DNA of 64,000 nucleotides from Segatella copri (GTDB lineage Bacteria > Bacteroidota > Bacteroidia > Bacteroidales > Bacteroidaceae), in NCBI RefSeq assembly GCF_009494395.1, contig NZ_VZCB01000101.1:140680-204679 (forward strand), in the 5' to 3' direction. Positions 1-8,693 of the stretch are shown here, piece after piece. Numbering within the stretch: position 1 is the stretch's first letter; the number at the start of each line of letters is the position of its first letter. Under the pieces are notes generated by a model. It saw nothing but the letters and a program-made list of their open reading frames with translations. It made no database searches and was not told the origin of the DNA. The position numbers and the translations under genes were made by a program.

Positions 1-172
1 GAAGATCAAGCCTGAGACTCAGAACGGAACGAAGGTTCGTGTTCGTGGCAAGGGTTACGACCGTGGCGATGGAACCTTCGGTGATCTGATGATTACCTAT
101 AATGTGAAGTTGCCAACCGGCTTGAATGACAGACAGAAAGAGTTGCTTCGCCAGATGAAGAACGCAAAGTAG
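1..172 (+). CDS. DnaJ-family chaperone, C-terminal end (partial)
   Basis: Only the last 56 codons are in the window; the frame is open from base 2 and ends with TAG at 170-172. The peptide has the C-terminal DnaJ/CbpA pattern: a GTKVRVRGKG turn, a GDL strand, an 'ITYNVKLP' strand and a terminal helix ('LNDRQKELLRQM'). This domain binds unfolded client peptides for DnaK. Bacteroidales often carry a CbpA-like J-protein with this ending. The J domain lies outside the window, so the subfamily (CbpA or DnaJ) is inferred from the tail alone. Confidence 0.75.
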   Translation, partial: KIKPETQNGTKVRVRGKGYDRGDGTFGDLMITYNVKLPTGLNDRQKELLRQMKNAK

Positions 173-196
173 AGGTCAGATGCAATAAACAAAATC

Positions 197-268
197 GCCC
201 TGTAAGGACAAAAGCTTTAAAATAAGTCATTGAAACTTGAATGCTTTTGTTCTTACAGGGCTTTTTAT
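197..268 (+). terminator. Intrinsic terminator after the DnaJ gene
   Basis: The arms GCCCTGTAAG (197-206) and CTTACAGGGC (252-261) are perfect inverted repeats, followed by a T-run (262-270). The inner part extends the stem (ACAAAAGC with GCTTTTGT). It also lies just past the stop of the convergent zinc-ribbon gene, so it may serve both strands. Confidence 0.8.
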
Positions 269-296
269 TTTCCCATTTTTTATTTTCCCATATTTT

Positions 297-1601
297 TTAT
301 TGAGCAGGAGTTACCTTCGACATATTGAATGATGAAATCTTCAGGTCAGGAGAAACGGTGCTCGAAATCTTGAACAACTGTTCGTGCTTGGAACCGTCAG
401 TCTTGTCAACCACCTGCTTGGCGGTGAACACTACCTGATATTCATATTCGCTATCGCCAATCTCACGTTTCTTGATCTGATAATCATTGTTGATGTGCCA
501 GTTCATGTTGGCAACATCCTCCTTATAGAGCTTGTCCATAAAGGTAACGACATCCGATTTCGGTGCAGAATTCTTGCCTAGCAGTGAAGAGAGAATGTCT
601 TCGCAGTTGGCGAGCAACCCATCACCATCATGAGCGTTGATGCTCTGGAAGAACTGGCGATAGAGACTAGAGATAAATTCTTTCTCTTCCGGCTGCAGGT
701 CACGCCCCTTCACTTTCTTCAGGGCATTCTCAGCCTCTTCGATGTGCGAACCGTCTCTGTGGTCATCCAGGTAGGTCTGATAAGCATCAGCCGTATCCGC
801 ATTCTTAGCCACATTCCAGTCGATGGAATCAATCTTGTTGATGGCTTCCTGCTTATGAATGCTGTTCGGATATTTCTCCAGATAAGCCTGCAGCGCATCT
901 TTCGAACCGCTTACCACGGCATTGGTCCAGTCCTGATCCGTCTGTTTCAAACGGTCAAGATGGGCAGTAATCGAATCGCGGTGGGCTTCGTCTGCGTCCT
1001 TGTAGGTGTCCAGATAACTCTGCAGAACCATCGGGTCAGTACTCTGCATGGCGTATTCGTAAGCTTCCATCTCCTTGTTCTTGTTGGCATTGTCATAGAA
1101 GTAATACAGGATTCCTAAGACGAGAACAGAGAAGATGAGCGAGATGATCAGAATGCTTCTGGTTCCCTTCTTCTTTTCTGGTTCCTTGTTTTCCGGATTC
1201 TGCTCGCCTCCGTTTCCGTTGGCAGCCGTTGGGCGTACTGGTGGAGGTGGAGGAGTTGCAGGCATTCCTGGATTTGCCGGTCTTGCAGACATTTCTGTAG
1301 TAGCCGGTCTTGCAGGCTGCTGCATGGTTTGTCTTGCTGGCTGCAGAACTGGAGCAACCGGTTCCACTGGCTGTGCAGGCTGTCCCGGTGCAGAAGGAGC
1401 AGGAGAGATTCCGCCTCTGCCACCTACCAATGTCGGATTGGGAGTCTGGCAGTTAGGACACATTTCAAGATAATTGAAATATACCTCTCCGCAGTTAGGG
1501 CATTTGGTGATTTTGCCCGCAATCTCTACACCGCAGCTTGGACATGTTGGTGCTTTATCGCTAATTTGGCGTCCACATTCAGGACATTTTATAATTGCCA
1601 T
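297..1601 (-). CDS. Double zinc-ribbon membrane protein with TPR-like repeats
   Basis: A 434-residue protein. Residues 1-55 hold two zinc ribbons, each with two CxxC knuckles (KCPECG/TCPSCG and KCPNCG/MCPNCQ). A Pro/Ala/Gln-rich linker follows (about 60-135), then a charged stretch and one membrane helix (about 146-168). The C-terminal half has about three degenerate 35-residue helical repeats with a 'LQ(A/S)YL' core and regular acidic/Ala spacing, then a roughly 110-residue tail domain. It is probably a membrane-anchored protein with cytoplasmic zinc ribbons and an extracytoplasmic repeat domain. No function can be named. The ATG at 1601 begins directly with the first ribbon, which fixes the start. 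Confidence 0.85.
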   Translation of the reverse strand: MAIIKCPECGRQISDKAPTCPSCGVEIAGKITKCPNCGEVYFNYLEMCPNCQTPNPTLVGGRGGISPAPSAPGQPAQPVEPVAPVLQPARQTMQQPARPATTEMSARPANPGMPATPPPPPVRPTAANGNGGEQNPENKEPEKKKGTRSILIISLIFSVLVLGILYYFYDNANKNKEMEAYEYAMQSTDPMVLQSYLDTYKDADEAHRDSITAHLDRLKQTDQDWTNAVVSGSKDALQAYLEKYPNSIHKQEAINKIDSIDWNVAKNADTADAYQTYLDDHRDGSHIEEAENALKKVKGRDLQPEEKEFISSLYRQFFQSINAHDGDGLLANCEDILSSLLGKNSAPKSDVVTFMDKLYKEDVANMNWHINNDYQIKKREIGDSEYEYQVVFTAKQVVDKTDGSKHEQLFKISSTVSPDLKISSFNMSKVTPAQ

Positions 1602-1693
1602 AGTTTTATTTAAAGTTTATTGATTTACATATTTTAATTTCCAGACATCATTGATTTTCTAACCTCAAGCCCTCACTTTTACCCCCTGAAGCT

Positions 1694-1740
1694 AATCATA
1701 AAGTTCAAAACTCCAAGTTCAAAGTAACGAAGTTCAAAGT
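1694..1740. repeat. AATCATAAAGTTCAAA-type tandem word repeat, copy 1
   Basis: The stretch contains AATCATAAAGTTCAAA followed by AAGTTCAAAGT and AAGTTCAAAGT. The same core occurs on the minus strand inside metH (about 52751-52781) and inside the VirE-like gene (about 59881-59919), and in a variant form at 52875-52912. It lies between the stop of the GH25 gene and the start of the zinc-ribbon gene. Confidence 0.7.
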
Positions 1741-2426
1741 CATCGATGTCTGAATCTGATTTCTCTCAGTCTATGCCTTCCCATGAAGCGGCTTTTGTCA
1801 ACATAACCATTGATTCCGTTCAGTCTACCTTTACCTGTATACTGCCACATCTCGAAGTCTCTGCCGTCTGCCAATACGGGTTCCCGCTTGGAGTATTGGG
1901 CAATCATGAGCTTGTAGCTGTCCAGCTTGCCCAGCAGATAATGGTCGTAGAAGTTGGCTCCAGTATAGATGAGCGGCTTCTGTCTGTAGGCTTTTTCAAC
2001 CAGATGCAGGAACTTGAACAGCGAGTCGCAGAACTCTTCAGTTTTCAGTCCGCTCTTGGTCTCCACGTCTATCATCGGCAGTAGGTCCTGATCCCCAGGT
2101 CGGCATTGTGCCATGAAATTCTCCAGCTGCGTCTGCTGCGGAATCCTGGCGCGGTAGAAGTGATAGGATCCTACCTTGAGTCCGTACCGGTGAGCCAGGT
2201 CAATGTTCTTCTTATACTTGGCGTCTACGTTGGTTCCGCCTTCAGTAGCTTTCAGATAGACATAAGCCATCTTGGAATTATCACCTACAGTTTCCCAAAA
2301 GACATTCCCTTGGTAATGGCTGAGGTCAATACCATGCACATGACTGCAGGTATCTTCACATTGCACTTGAGCATGAAGCCCAAGGGTAAATATAATGGTA
2401 ATTATTGTTATGATACTTCTTTTCAT
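1740..2426 (-). CDS. Secreted GH25 lysozyme-like muramidase
   Basis: Glycoside hydrolase family 25 enzymes cut the MurNAc-GlcNAc bond of peptidoglycan. The family signatures are clear: GIDLSHYQG near the N-terminus, YLKATEG, VGSYHFYR, and the catalytic pair region 'LLPMIDVETKS'. The ATG at 2426 gives a clean signal peptide (MKRSIITIITIIFTLGLHAQ); an in-frame start 36 bp upstream would put extra residues before it. At about 228 residues it is a single catalytic domain with no cell-wall-binding module. A second GH25 domain sits in the fusion protein at 39098-40780. The family is sure; the physiological target (self or foreign wall) is not known. Confidence 0.9.
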   Translation of the reverse strand: MKRSIITIITIIFTLGLHAQVQCEDTCSHVHGIDLSHYQGNVFWETVGDNSKMAYVYLKATEGGTNVDAKYKKNIDLAHRYGLKVGSYHFYRARIPQQTQLENFMAQCRPGDQDLLPMIDVETKSGLKTEEFCDSLFKFLHLVEKAYRQKPLIYTGANFYDHYLLGKLDSYKLMIAQYSKREPVLADGRDFEMWQYTGKGRLNGINGYVDKSRFMGRHRLREIRFRHR

Positions 2427-2498
2427 AACTGCAAAGATACGAAAAACGTCTGATATATGCATCAGACGTGTTCGTTTTTTATATAAATTTATATTTCA

Positions 2499-3194
2499 CT
2501 ATTCTTCGATTTCCGAAAGTGAACGGAAAAAGTTGTTCATGAAATTGCTCATAGTCTCTATCGGAGCATACTGCAGGAAGCGCATGCTTCGGCGCAGATT
2601 CTTGCGCATGGTACCTCCGGTAGTATGTACGAAGCCGGCATTGTTCTGTTCAAACTGGATGTCCTGATGCTCCGTAATGTTGTAATAGAGCGAGCGCAGC
2701 GTATGCTTGTAGGCGCCTGGCTCTACTTGGCGAACAAACGGGATTTCGTCCTGTTCAAAGTCAAAGAAGGTGATGAGCACGCTTCCTTCCAGCTGTGCGA
2801 TGCGCTGGATGCGAAGTCTGGTAAGCCATTTCTCCAGTTTCACGAAGTCTACCTTGTCGCCTTTCGTGCGCAGGTAGTTGCCCAGCTGGATAATGCCCTT
2901 CAGATTGATTCCGTTTTTCAGGATGCTGTTCACATTGCCCACGATGATGCGCAGCAGGTAGACGGTTTCTATTGAAGTATCAATAGCATGGCGTTCGTCA
3001 TCTTGTATCTTAGTAAGACGGCGATTCAGAAAACTGTTGTTCATGCGAACTTCTCCCTCTGGAATGTCGCTGAGGTTCTTCATCATCTGGGCAATCTTCT
3101 GCATCTTGAAGGTTGTCATTGGTTCCAGTTCTTCATCGGTTCCGAAATTCTCGGAACGCAGCTTGATGAAAAGGTTTCTCTGTAAAAAGTTCAT
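2499..3194 (-). CDS. Conserved hypothetical protein
   Basis: A 231-residue, mostly helical, charged protein without signal peptide or membrane segment. I do not recognise a domain. Visible features are a short conserved-looking 'DEIPFVRQVEPGAYKHTLRSL' stretch near residue 150 and a basic patch (RKNLRRSMR) near 205. It lies about 70 bp upstream of the GH25 gene and 30 bp downstream of the antiporter gene, all on the minus strand, so it may be the tail of one transcript. Confidence 0.75.
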   Translation of the reverse strand: MNFLQRNLFIKLRSENFGTDEELEPMTTFKMQKIAQMMKNLSDIPEGEVRMNNSFLNRRLTKIQDDERHAIDTSIETVYLLRIIVGNVNSILKNGINLKGIIQLGNYLRTKGDKVDFVKLEKWLTRLRIQRIAQLEGSVLITFFDFEQDEIPFVRQVEPGAYKHTLRSLYYNITEHQDIQFEQNNAGFVHTTGGTMRKNLRRSMRFLQYAPIETMSNFMNNFFRSLSEIEE

Positions 3195-3224
3195 ATCGCC
3201 TGATTTTTAAATGATATTTTCTGT

Positions 3225-4535
3225 TTAATTATATCGCTTCGGATAGCGGAAGATGATTGCGAGGAAGGCGGCAATACCGATGGCTACCGGATAGTAGAGA
3301 TAGGGCAGAATGTCCATCGGACTGATTCCTGCCAGACCGGCTGCCAGAAGTATCTGAACTCCGTAAGGAATCATTCCCTGCACCATACACGAGAAGGTGT
3401 CGAGGATGCTGGCTGCCTTGCGGTTGTCTACGCCAAACTTATCACCTATCTTCTTTGCGATATTTCCTACAGTCAGGATTGCCACAGTGTTGTTGGCTGT
3501 ACAGATATTCACCAGCGATACGAGCGCAGCAATGGAGAGTTCGGCTCCACGCTTGCCGTGAACACGGGCGGTAATCTTGTCGATGATATAGTTGATTCCT
3601 CCGTTTTCCCGGATGATTTCCAGCATTCCGCCTGCCATCATGGCGATAATCACCAGCTCGCCCATGCCCGTGATTCCATTGCCCATTGCCGAGAACCAGC
3701 CAAACAGGTCGTAGGAGAGGGGAGAACCGAGATAGTAGCTTGCCACGCCGATGACGCCACAGAGTATCGTGCCCATTGCCAGAACAGCCATCACGTTCAT
3801 GCCGGCTATGGCGCAGACGAGTACTAATATATAAGGTAATACCTTGACGTATTCCACGTCTGCAATGTCGGTTGGAGCCTGAAGACCGATTCCCATCACG
3901 GCATAGACGCCGAGGATGATGAGGGCTGCAGGACCCACGATGAGCGAATTAACCCTGAACTTATCGCTCATCCGGCAACCTTGCGTCTGGGTTGCCACCA
4001 CCGTCGTATCAGAGATGAACGAAAGGTTGTCGCCAAAATAGGCGCCACCCACGATGATGGCGGTCATCATACCCACATTGCCGTGCATGGAACTAGCCAG
4101 TCCGGCTGCAATAGGAACCAGCGCCACCACCGTTCCTACACTGGTACCGATGGAGACGGAGATGAAGCAAGCCGCCAGGAAGAGTCCTGGAAGAATCATG
4201 CTGGCAGGCAGAACGCTCAGCGCCAGGTTCACGGTGGCGTCTACAGCCCCCATAGCCTTTGCCGATGCTGCGAACGCACCTGCCAGTACGTATATCCACA
4301 ACATGAGCATCAGGTTGTTGGCGCCAGCACCCTTACTGTAGGTATCTACTCGCTTCTTGATGGGCATTCCACCCGAAATCGCCACGGCATAGATACTGGA
4401 TATCATGAATGCCACGGTGAGCGACAAGTTGGTGTCCTTGTGAGTCGCATCCGTAGAATAGACGGTGAACACTGCGATGAGGACAATCAGCAGAAATAAC
4501 GGCGATAGCGCCAGCAAACCTTTTTTATTACTCAT
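3225..4535 (-). CDS. NhaC-family Na+/H+ antiporter
   Basis: A 436-residue inner-membrane protein with about 11-12 hydrophobic segments. It shows NhaC/ArsB-superfamily features, including the conserved 'SISIGTSVGTVVALVPIA'-like and 'IVGGAYFGDNLSFISDTTVVA' segments, the latter with the GD.LS.ISDT signature. These proteins exchange Na+ for protons; some relatives exchange organic acids for Na+ or H+. The gene follows altronate dehydratase by only 15 bp, so it is probably co-transcribed with it. A role in uronate-related uptake is possible but is inference from position only. Confidence 0.9.
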   Translation of the reverse strand: MSNKKGLLALSPLFLLIVLIAVFTVYSTDATHKDTNLSLTVAFMISSIYAVAISGGMPIKKRVDTYSKGAGANNLMLMLWIYVLAGAFAASAKAMGAVDATVNLALSVLPASMILPGLFLAACFISVSIGTSVGTVVALVPIAAGLASSMHGNVGMMTAIIVGGAYFGDNLSFISDTTVVATQTQGCRMSDKFRVNSLIVGPAALIILGVYAVMGIGLQAPTDIADVEYVKVLPYILVLVCAIAGMNVMAVLAMGTILCGVIGVASYYLGSPLSYDLFGWFSAMGNGITGMGELVIIAMMAGGMLEIIRENGGINYIIDKITARVHGKRGAELSIAALVSLVNICTANNTVAILTVGNIAKKIGDKFGVDNRKAASILDTFSCMVQGMIPYGVQILLAAGLAGISPMDILPYLYYPVAIGIAAFLAIIFRYPKRYN

Positions 4536-4550
4536 GTTTTATATTTTATG

Positions 4551-6047
4551 TTACAATGTTACTCCATTCTTGAAAATGGAGATTTCGCTGTAGCCGTTCT
4601 TCTCATTGCGGGCTTCCTCGCCATTGGCTACGGCGATAATCTTATCGATAAACTTGCGTACAAGATCCTTCATCTCAGTACCCTCTACCAGTTCACCGGC
4701 ATTGAAGTCAATCCAGTTTGGCTTGTTCTTTGCCAGATTGCTGTTGGTAGAAATCTTCATGGTTGGTACGAAGGTGCCGAATGGCGTTCCACGACCGGTG
4801 GTGAAGAGTACGAGCTGGCAACCTGCAGAAGCCAGTGCTGTGGCTGCTACGAGGTCATTGCCTGGAGCTGAAAGGAGGTTGAGACCGGTAGTCTCCAGAC
4901 GATCACCATACTGCAATACGCCGCTGACCGGAGCACGGCCGCACTTCTGTGTACAGCCCAGCGCCTTGTCTTCGAGGGTAGAGATTCCACCAGCCTTATT
5001 GCCTGGAGAAGGATTCTCGCCAACTGGCTCACCGTGGCTGAGGAAGTACTCCTTGAAGTCGTTGATGAGGTGAACAGTCTTGTCGAAGAGTTCCTTGTTT
5101 TCACAACGGTTCATCAGGATGGTCTCTGCACCAAACATCTCAGGCACCTCGGTGAGGATAGATGTTCCGCCCTGAGCAACCAGCCAGTCAGAGAATTCAC
5201 CTACCAATGGATTGGCTGTGATTCCGCTGAAGCCGTCAGAACCGCCACACTTCAAACCTACGCGGAGCTTGCTTACCGGCACGTCCTCGCGCTTGTCTTC
5301 CTTAGCCTTCTGATAGAGGTCACGGAGCAGCTTCATGCCTTCCTCCAGCTCATCGCCTTCAACCTTCTGTGTTACAAGAAGTTTGATGCGGTCCTTATCG
5401 TAGTCGCCAAGCATCTCCATGAAAGCGTCAGCCTGATTGTTCTCACAGCCGAGAGAGAGTACGAGCACAGCGCCAGCATTTGGATGAAGGCAGATGTCTC
5501 GCAACACCTTACGGGTGTTCTCATGGTCGCCTGAAAGCTGAGAGCAGCCATAGTTATGGTGCCATGCGTGGATGGCGTCGATTCCCTCGCAGTTGGTCTC
5601 CTTCTTCAGGAGTTCAACAAGCTTCTCTGCGATTCCGTTCACGCAGCCCACAGTAGGAACCACCCAGATTTCGTTTCTTACACCTACTTCACCGTTCTTG
5701 CGAACGAATCCCTTGAAGGTGCGGTTCTCCTGTGCGATGTTCAACTGCTCGTCTACAGGGTTGTAGGTGTACTCCAGAGTTCCGGCGAGATTGGTCTTGA
5801 GATTATTCTCGTTCACCCATTCGCCCTGCTTCAGGTCCTTCTTGGCGTGGCCGATTGGATAACCGTACTTGATGATGTCCTTTCCTTCGGCAGCATCGTC
5901 GATGAGCACCTTATGTCCAGCAGGAGTATCCTGCAACAGGGTGATGGTCTTACCATCTACCTCAATCACTTCGCCCTTCTTCATTGGGCGCAAGCAAACC
6001 ACTACCGAGTCGGCAGGGTTAATCTTGATAAAGCTTGATAGTTTCAT
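4551..6047 (-). CDS. uxaA: Altronate dehydratase (UxaA family)
   Basis: A 498-residue UxaA-family enzyme that dehydrates D-altronate to 2-keto-3-deoxygluconate (KDG) in hexuronate breakdown. The N-terminal SAF domain (about 1-95) holds the 'PAGHKVLIDDAAEGKDIIKYGYPIG' region. The larger C-terminal domain contains 'GFVRKNGEVGVRNEIWVVPTVGCVNG', 'HNYGCSQLSGDHENT', 'LGCENNQ', and 'LKCGGSDGFSGITANP', all typical of the family. The product feeds KDG kinase and KDPG aldolase encoded divergently nearby. Galactarate and altronate dehydratases share this fold; the KDG pathway context favours altronate. Confidence 0.92.
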   Translation of the reverse strand: MKLSSFIKINPADSVVVCLRPMKKGEVIEVDGKTITLLQDTPAGHKVLIDDAAEGKDIIKYGYPIGHAKKDLKQGEWVNENNLKTNLAGTLEYTYNPVDEQLNIAQENRTFKGFVRKNGEVGVRNEIWVVPTVGCVNGIAEKLVELLKKETNCEGIDAIHAWHHNYGCSQLSGDHENTRKVLRDICLHPNAGAVLVLSLGCENNQADAFMEMLGDYDKDRIKLLVTQKVEGDELEEGMKLLRDLYQKAKEDKREDVPVSKLRVGLKCGGSDGFSGITANPLVGEFSDWLVAQGGTSILTEVPEMFGAETILMNRCENKELFDKTVHLINDFKEYFLSHGEPVGENPSPGNKAGGISTLEDKALGCTQKCGRAPVSGVLQYGDRLETTGLNLLSAPGNDLVAATALASAGCQLVLFTTGRGTPFGTFVPTMKISTNSNLAKNKPNWIDFNAGELVEGTEMKDLVRKFIDKIIAVANGEEARNEKNGYSEISIFKNGVTL

Positions 6048-6116
6048 TCTGTAGTTGTTTTATATATTTATAATATGTACAAATTCAAATACTTATTTCC
6101 TTCAATCAGAATCATT

Positions 6117-7181
6117 TTAGATTTGCGTTCTGCGATAGAAGTCTACGTTCTCCTTCATCAGCAGCTCGATAGGCATGTAGTTCACGGTGGTCACCTTCTT
6201 CTTCAGCACGATTGCCTGGAAGAGGGTGTCTACACAGTAGTAACCCTGCATGTAGGCGTGCTGTGCGATGAGGAACGAGATGCTTCCCTCGCGCAGACAG
6301 TGGGCATTCTTCTCCACCATGTCATAGCCCATGATCTGAACATCACGGCGGTTGGTTTTCAGGAGGAAGTCGCCCACGATATGTGCCTTCGATGTCATGG
6401 TGATGCAGTGATGCGTATCCGGATGCTCAGCAAAATATCTCTCCAGCATCTTCACGTATTCGTTTCGGGTTCCGTTGAGCGGCAGGTCGAGTACCTTGAT
6501 TTCCACCTGTGGGAAGTGGTCGTGCATGTAGTGGCGGAAACCTACCTCTCGGTTGTCCTGCTGCTTGCTGACCACCTTTCCGTCCTTGGTCTGTCTCATC
6601 AGCATGATCTCCTTTTCGCCACTGGCAATCATCATCAGCATCTTGGCTGAGAAGAAGCCAGAGCAGAAAGAATCCTGACCGAAGAATGAGAGCGGACGCA
6701 GGTCGGGCATGTATGAGTCGAGGAGGATGAAGGGGATGCTTTTATGATGCAGCTGTTCGGTCAACTCCCGTGTTACGGCGAGCGAAGACGGAACCACGAT
6801 GACGCCCTCAGGCTGTGCTTCCAGAATCTCTTTCGACATCTCACGGAACGAATCCTCATTGGAGCGCTCGTAAAATCTGATTTCTACGTCGATATGGAAA
6901 TCGCGGCGCGTCTCTTCACACTTCTTTGCACCTTCCTCAATCTCTTCCCAGTAAGCTTCCGATTCGTGCTTAGGGATGAGCAGATAGAAGGTGTACGATT
7001 TGTTGTACGCCAATGCACTGGCGTACATGTTGGGTTGGTAATTCATCTCCTTCAGCGCCTTCTCCACCTTTTCACGGGCAGTCTTGGATACGTTGGGGCG
7101 CTCATGGAGAACTCGGTCAACCGTTCCGACGGATACGCCAGCTCTTTCAGCAATATCCTTGATCCTGATTTTTTCGGCCAT
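6117..7181 (-). CDS. LacI-family transcriptional regulator
   Basis: Residues 1-55 form a LacI DNA-binding domain ('IRIKDIAERAGVSVGTVDRVLHERPNVSKTAREKVEKAL'), followed by a periplasmic-binding-protein-like effector domain to residue 354. The gene sits between altronate dehydratase (70 bp downstream) and the divergent KDG kinase operon, so it is the likely local regulator of hexuronate catabolism, with a sugar acid as ligand. The ligand and operator are not shown by the sequence. The valine-glycine-threonine-valine-aspartate recognition helix is the variant common in Bacteroidetes LacI proteins. Confidence 0.92.
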   Translation of the reverse strand: MAEKIRIKDIAERAGVSVGTVDRVLHERPNVSKTAREKVEKALKEMNYQPNMYASALAYNKSYTFYLLIPKHESEAYWEEIEEGAKKCEETRRDFHIDVEIRFYERSNEDSFREMSKEILEAQPEGVIVVPSSLAVTRELTEQLHHKSIPFILLDSYMPDLRPLSFFGQDSFCSGFFSAKMLMMIASGEKEIMLMRQTKDGKVVSKQQDNREVGFRHYMHDHFPQVEIKVLDLPLNGTRNEYVKMLERYFAEHPDTHHCITMTSKAHIVGDFLLKTNRRDVQIMGYDMVEKNAHCLREGSISFLIAQHAYMQGYYCVDTLFQAIVLKKKVTTVNYMPIELLMKENVDFYRRTQI

Positions 7182-7577
7182 TGTTTTAAGTATTTATTTT
7201 TGAGGAAAGCTTCGCGCGAACATTATTATATAGTAACATGTGCCGGCTGTGCATTTCCATCAATTGATTATTGAACCAAAGCATGTGTGTGCGACCACAG
7301 TTCATACTTTCGGGCACAAATATACAATAAAAAAATGAATTGTGCGAATACACAGCTGTTTTTTTGCACAAAAACCAAAAAAAAGTATTGAAAAAAGGAA
7401 AAATACGGGTAAAAACGAAAAAAAATCCCTTTTTATTTCGTTATTTGGGAAATTATGGTTATTTTTGCCAACGATATGAGACGGTGACTTAAAACATTGT
7501 CAAGATCATGTAATGATGAGTTCCTAGAATTGTCAATTACAAACAAACATAAAAACAATTAATTAAAACTATCAACA
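7182..7577. promoter_or_regulatory. Divergent intergenic region, LacI regulator / KDG kinase
   Basis: This 396-bp gap contains no credible gene. For the minus strand, CAAATATA at 7317-7324 reads as TATATTTG, with a weak -33 (CGAA at 7345-7348), giving the lacI-type gene a leader of about 130 nt. For the plus strand, TATTTTTG at 7460-7467 is a -7 element about 110 bp before kdgK. The centre is very A-rich (7361-7430). A LacI operator is expected here, but I cannot point to a convincing palindrome. Confidence 0.55.
7460..7467 (+). promoter_or_regulatory. Bacteroidetes -7 element for kdgK
   Basis: TATTTTTG matches TAnnTTTG. The -33 region 20 bp upstream reads TTTCG, so it is only a partial match. 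It would give a leader of about 100 nt. Confidence 0.5.
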
Positions 7578-8600
7578 ATGGCAAAAATTGTAACATTAGG
7601 TGAAATTATGCTTCGTTTGTCACCAGAAGGCAACGAGCGCTTCATTCAGAGTGATTCATTCCGCATCATCCCTGGCGGTGGTGAAGCTAACGTAGCTGTC
7701 AGCTTGGCTAACTATGGTCATGAGGCTTACTTCGTATCTAAGCTGCCAAAGCACGAGATTGGTCAGATTGCCCTGAATGCTCTCCGTCGCTATGGTGTAA
7801 ACACTGATTTCATCGCTCGTGGTGGCGACCGTGTTGGTCTTTACTATGCTGAGACTGGTGCTTCTATGCGCCCATCAAAGGTTATCTACGACCGTGCTCA
7901 CAGCGCTATCGCAGAGGCTGATGCTGCAGATTTCGATTTCGATAAGATTATGGAGGGTGCCCAGTGGTTCCACTGGAGCGGTATTACTCCTGCTATCAGC
8001 GACAAGGCTGCTGAGTTGACCAAGTTGGCTTGTGAGGCTGCTAAGCGTCATGGCGTAACTGTTTCTGTTGACCTCAACTTCCGCAAGAAGCTGTGGACTT
8101 CAGAGAAGGCTATCTCAGTGATGCGTCCTTTGATGAAGTACGTTGACGTTTGCATCGGTAATGAGGAAGATGCTCAGCTCTGCCTGGGCTTCAAGCCAGA
8201 TGCTGACGTAGAAGGCGGCAAGACAGATGCTGAGGGTTACTACGGCATCTTCCAGGGTATGATGAAGGAGTTCGGATTCAAGTATGTTGTTTCTACTCTC
8301 CGTGAGTCTCTCTCTGCTACACACAACGGCTGGAAGGCTCTTATCTATGACGGTAAGGAGTTCTACCAGAGCAAGCACTATGATATCAACCCTATCATCG
8401 ACCGCGTAGGTGGTGGTGACTCTTTCTCTGGTGGTCTGATCCACGGTCTTCTGACCAAGGAGACTCAGGCAGAGGCATTGGAGTTCGCAGTAGCTGCTTC
8501 TGCATTGAAGCACACTATCCCTGGCGACTTCAACCTCGTTTCTGCTGATGAGGTAGAGAGTCTTGCTGGCGGTAACGCTAATGGTCGCGTTCAGCGATAA
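7578..8600 (+). CDS. kdgK: 2-dehydro-3-deoxygluconokinase (PfkB family)
   Basis: A 340-residue ribokinase/PfkB-family sugar kinase that phosphorylates KDG to KDPG. Visible are the N-terminal 'TLGEIMLRLSPEG' and 'GGGEANVAVSLANYG' substrate-binding segments and the C-terminal catalytic signature 'DRVGGGDSFSGGLIHGLL', with the GGGD oxyanion hole and base. The next gene is KDPG aldolase, which fixes the substrate. Codon use (GCT, GGT, CGT, CTC) is that of a well-expressed gene. Confidence 0.95.
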   Translation: MAKIVTLGEIMLRLSPEGNERFIQSDSFRIIPGGGEANVAVSLANYGHEAYFVSKLPKHEIGQIALNALRRYGVNTDFIARGGDRVGLYYAETGASMRPSKVIYDRAHSAIAEADAADFDFDKIMEGAQWFHWSGITPAISDKAAELTKLACEAAKRHGVTVSVDLNFRKKLWTSEKAISVMRPLMKYVDVCIGNEEDAQLCLGFKPDADVEGGKTDAEGYYGIFQGMMKEFGFKYVVSTLRESLSATHNGWKALIYDGKEFYQSKHYDINPIIDRVGGGDSFSGGLIHGLLTKETQAEALEFAVAASALKHTIPGDFNLVSADEVESLAGGNANGRVQR

Positions 8601-8636
8601 ATGAAGTGAAGAGGGAAGAGTGAAGAGTGAAGAATT
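8601..8636. repeat. GTGAAGA-word tandem repeat in the kdgK-eda spacer
   Basis: The spacer between kdgK and eda contains AAGTGAAGAGGGAAGAGTG followed by AAGAGTGAAGAATTC, a degenerate tandem of the word GTGAAGAG. It resembles in style, but not in sequence, the other short-word repeats of this window. Confidence 0.5.
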
Positions 8637-8693
8637 CATTAGCTCTTCCTGATTAAACATAAAACAAGAAACAATTAAACATTATATAAGATA

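Noticed and set aside
7186..7371. A 61-codon minus-strand frame upstream of the LacI gene
   Set aside because: It runs through the predicted promoter (7317-7348) and has no ribosome site or domain.
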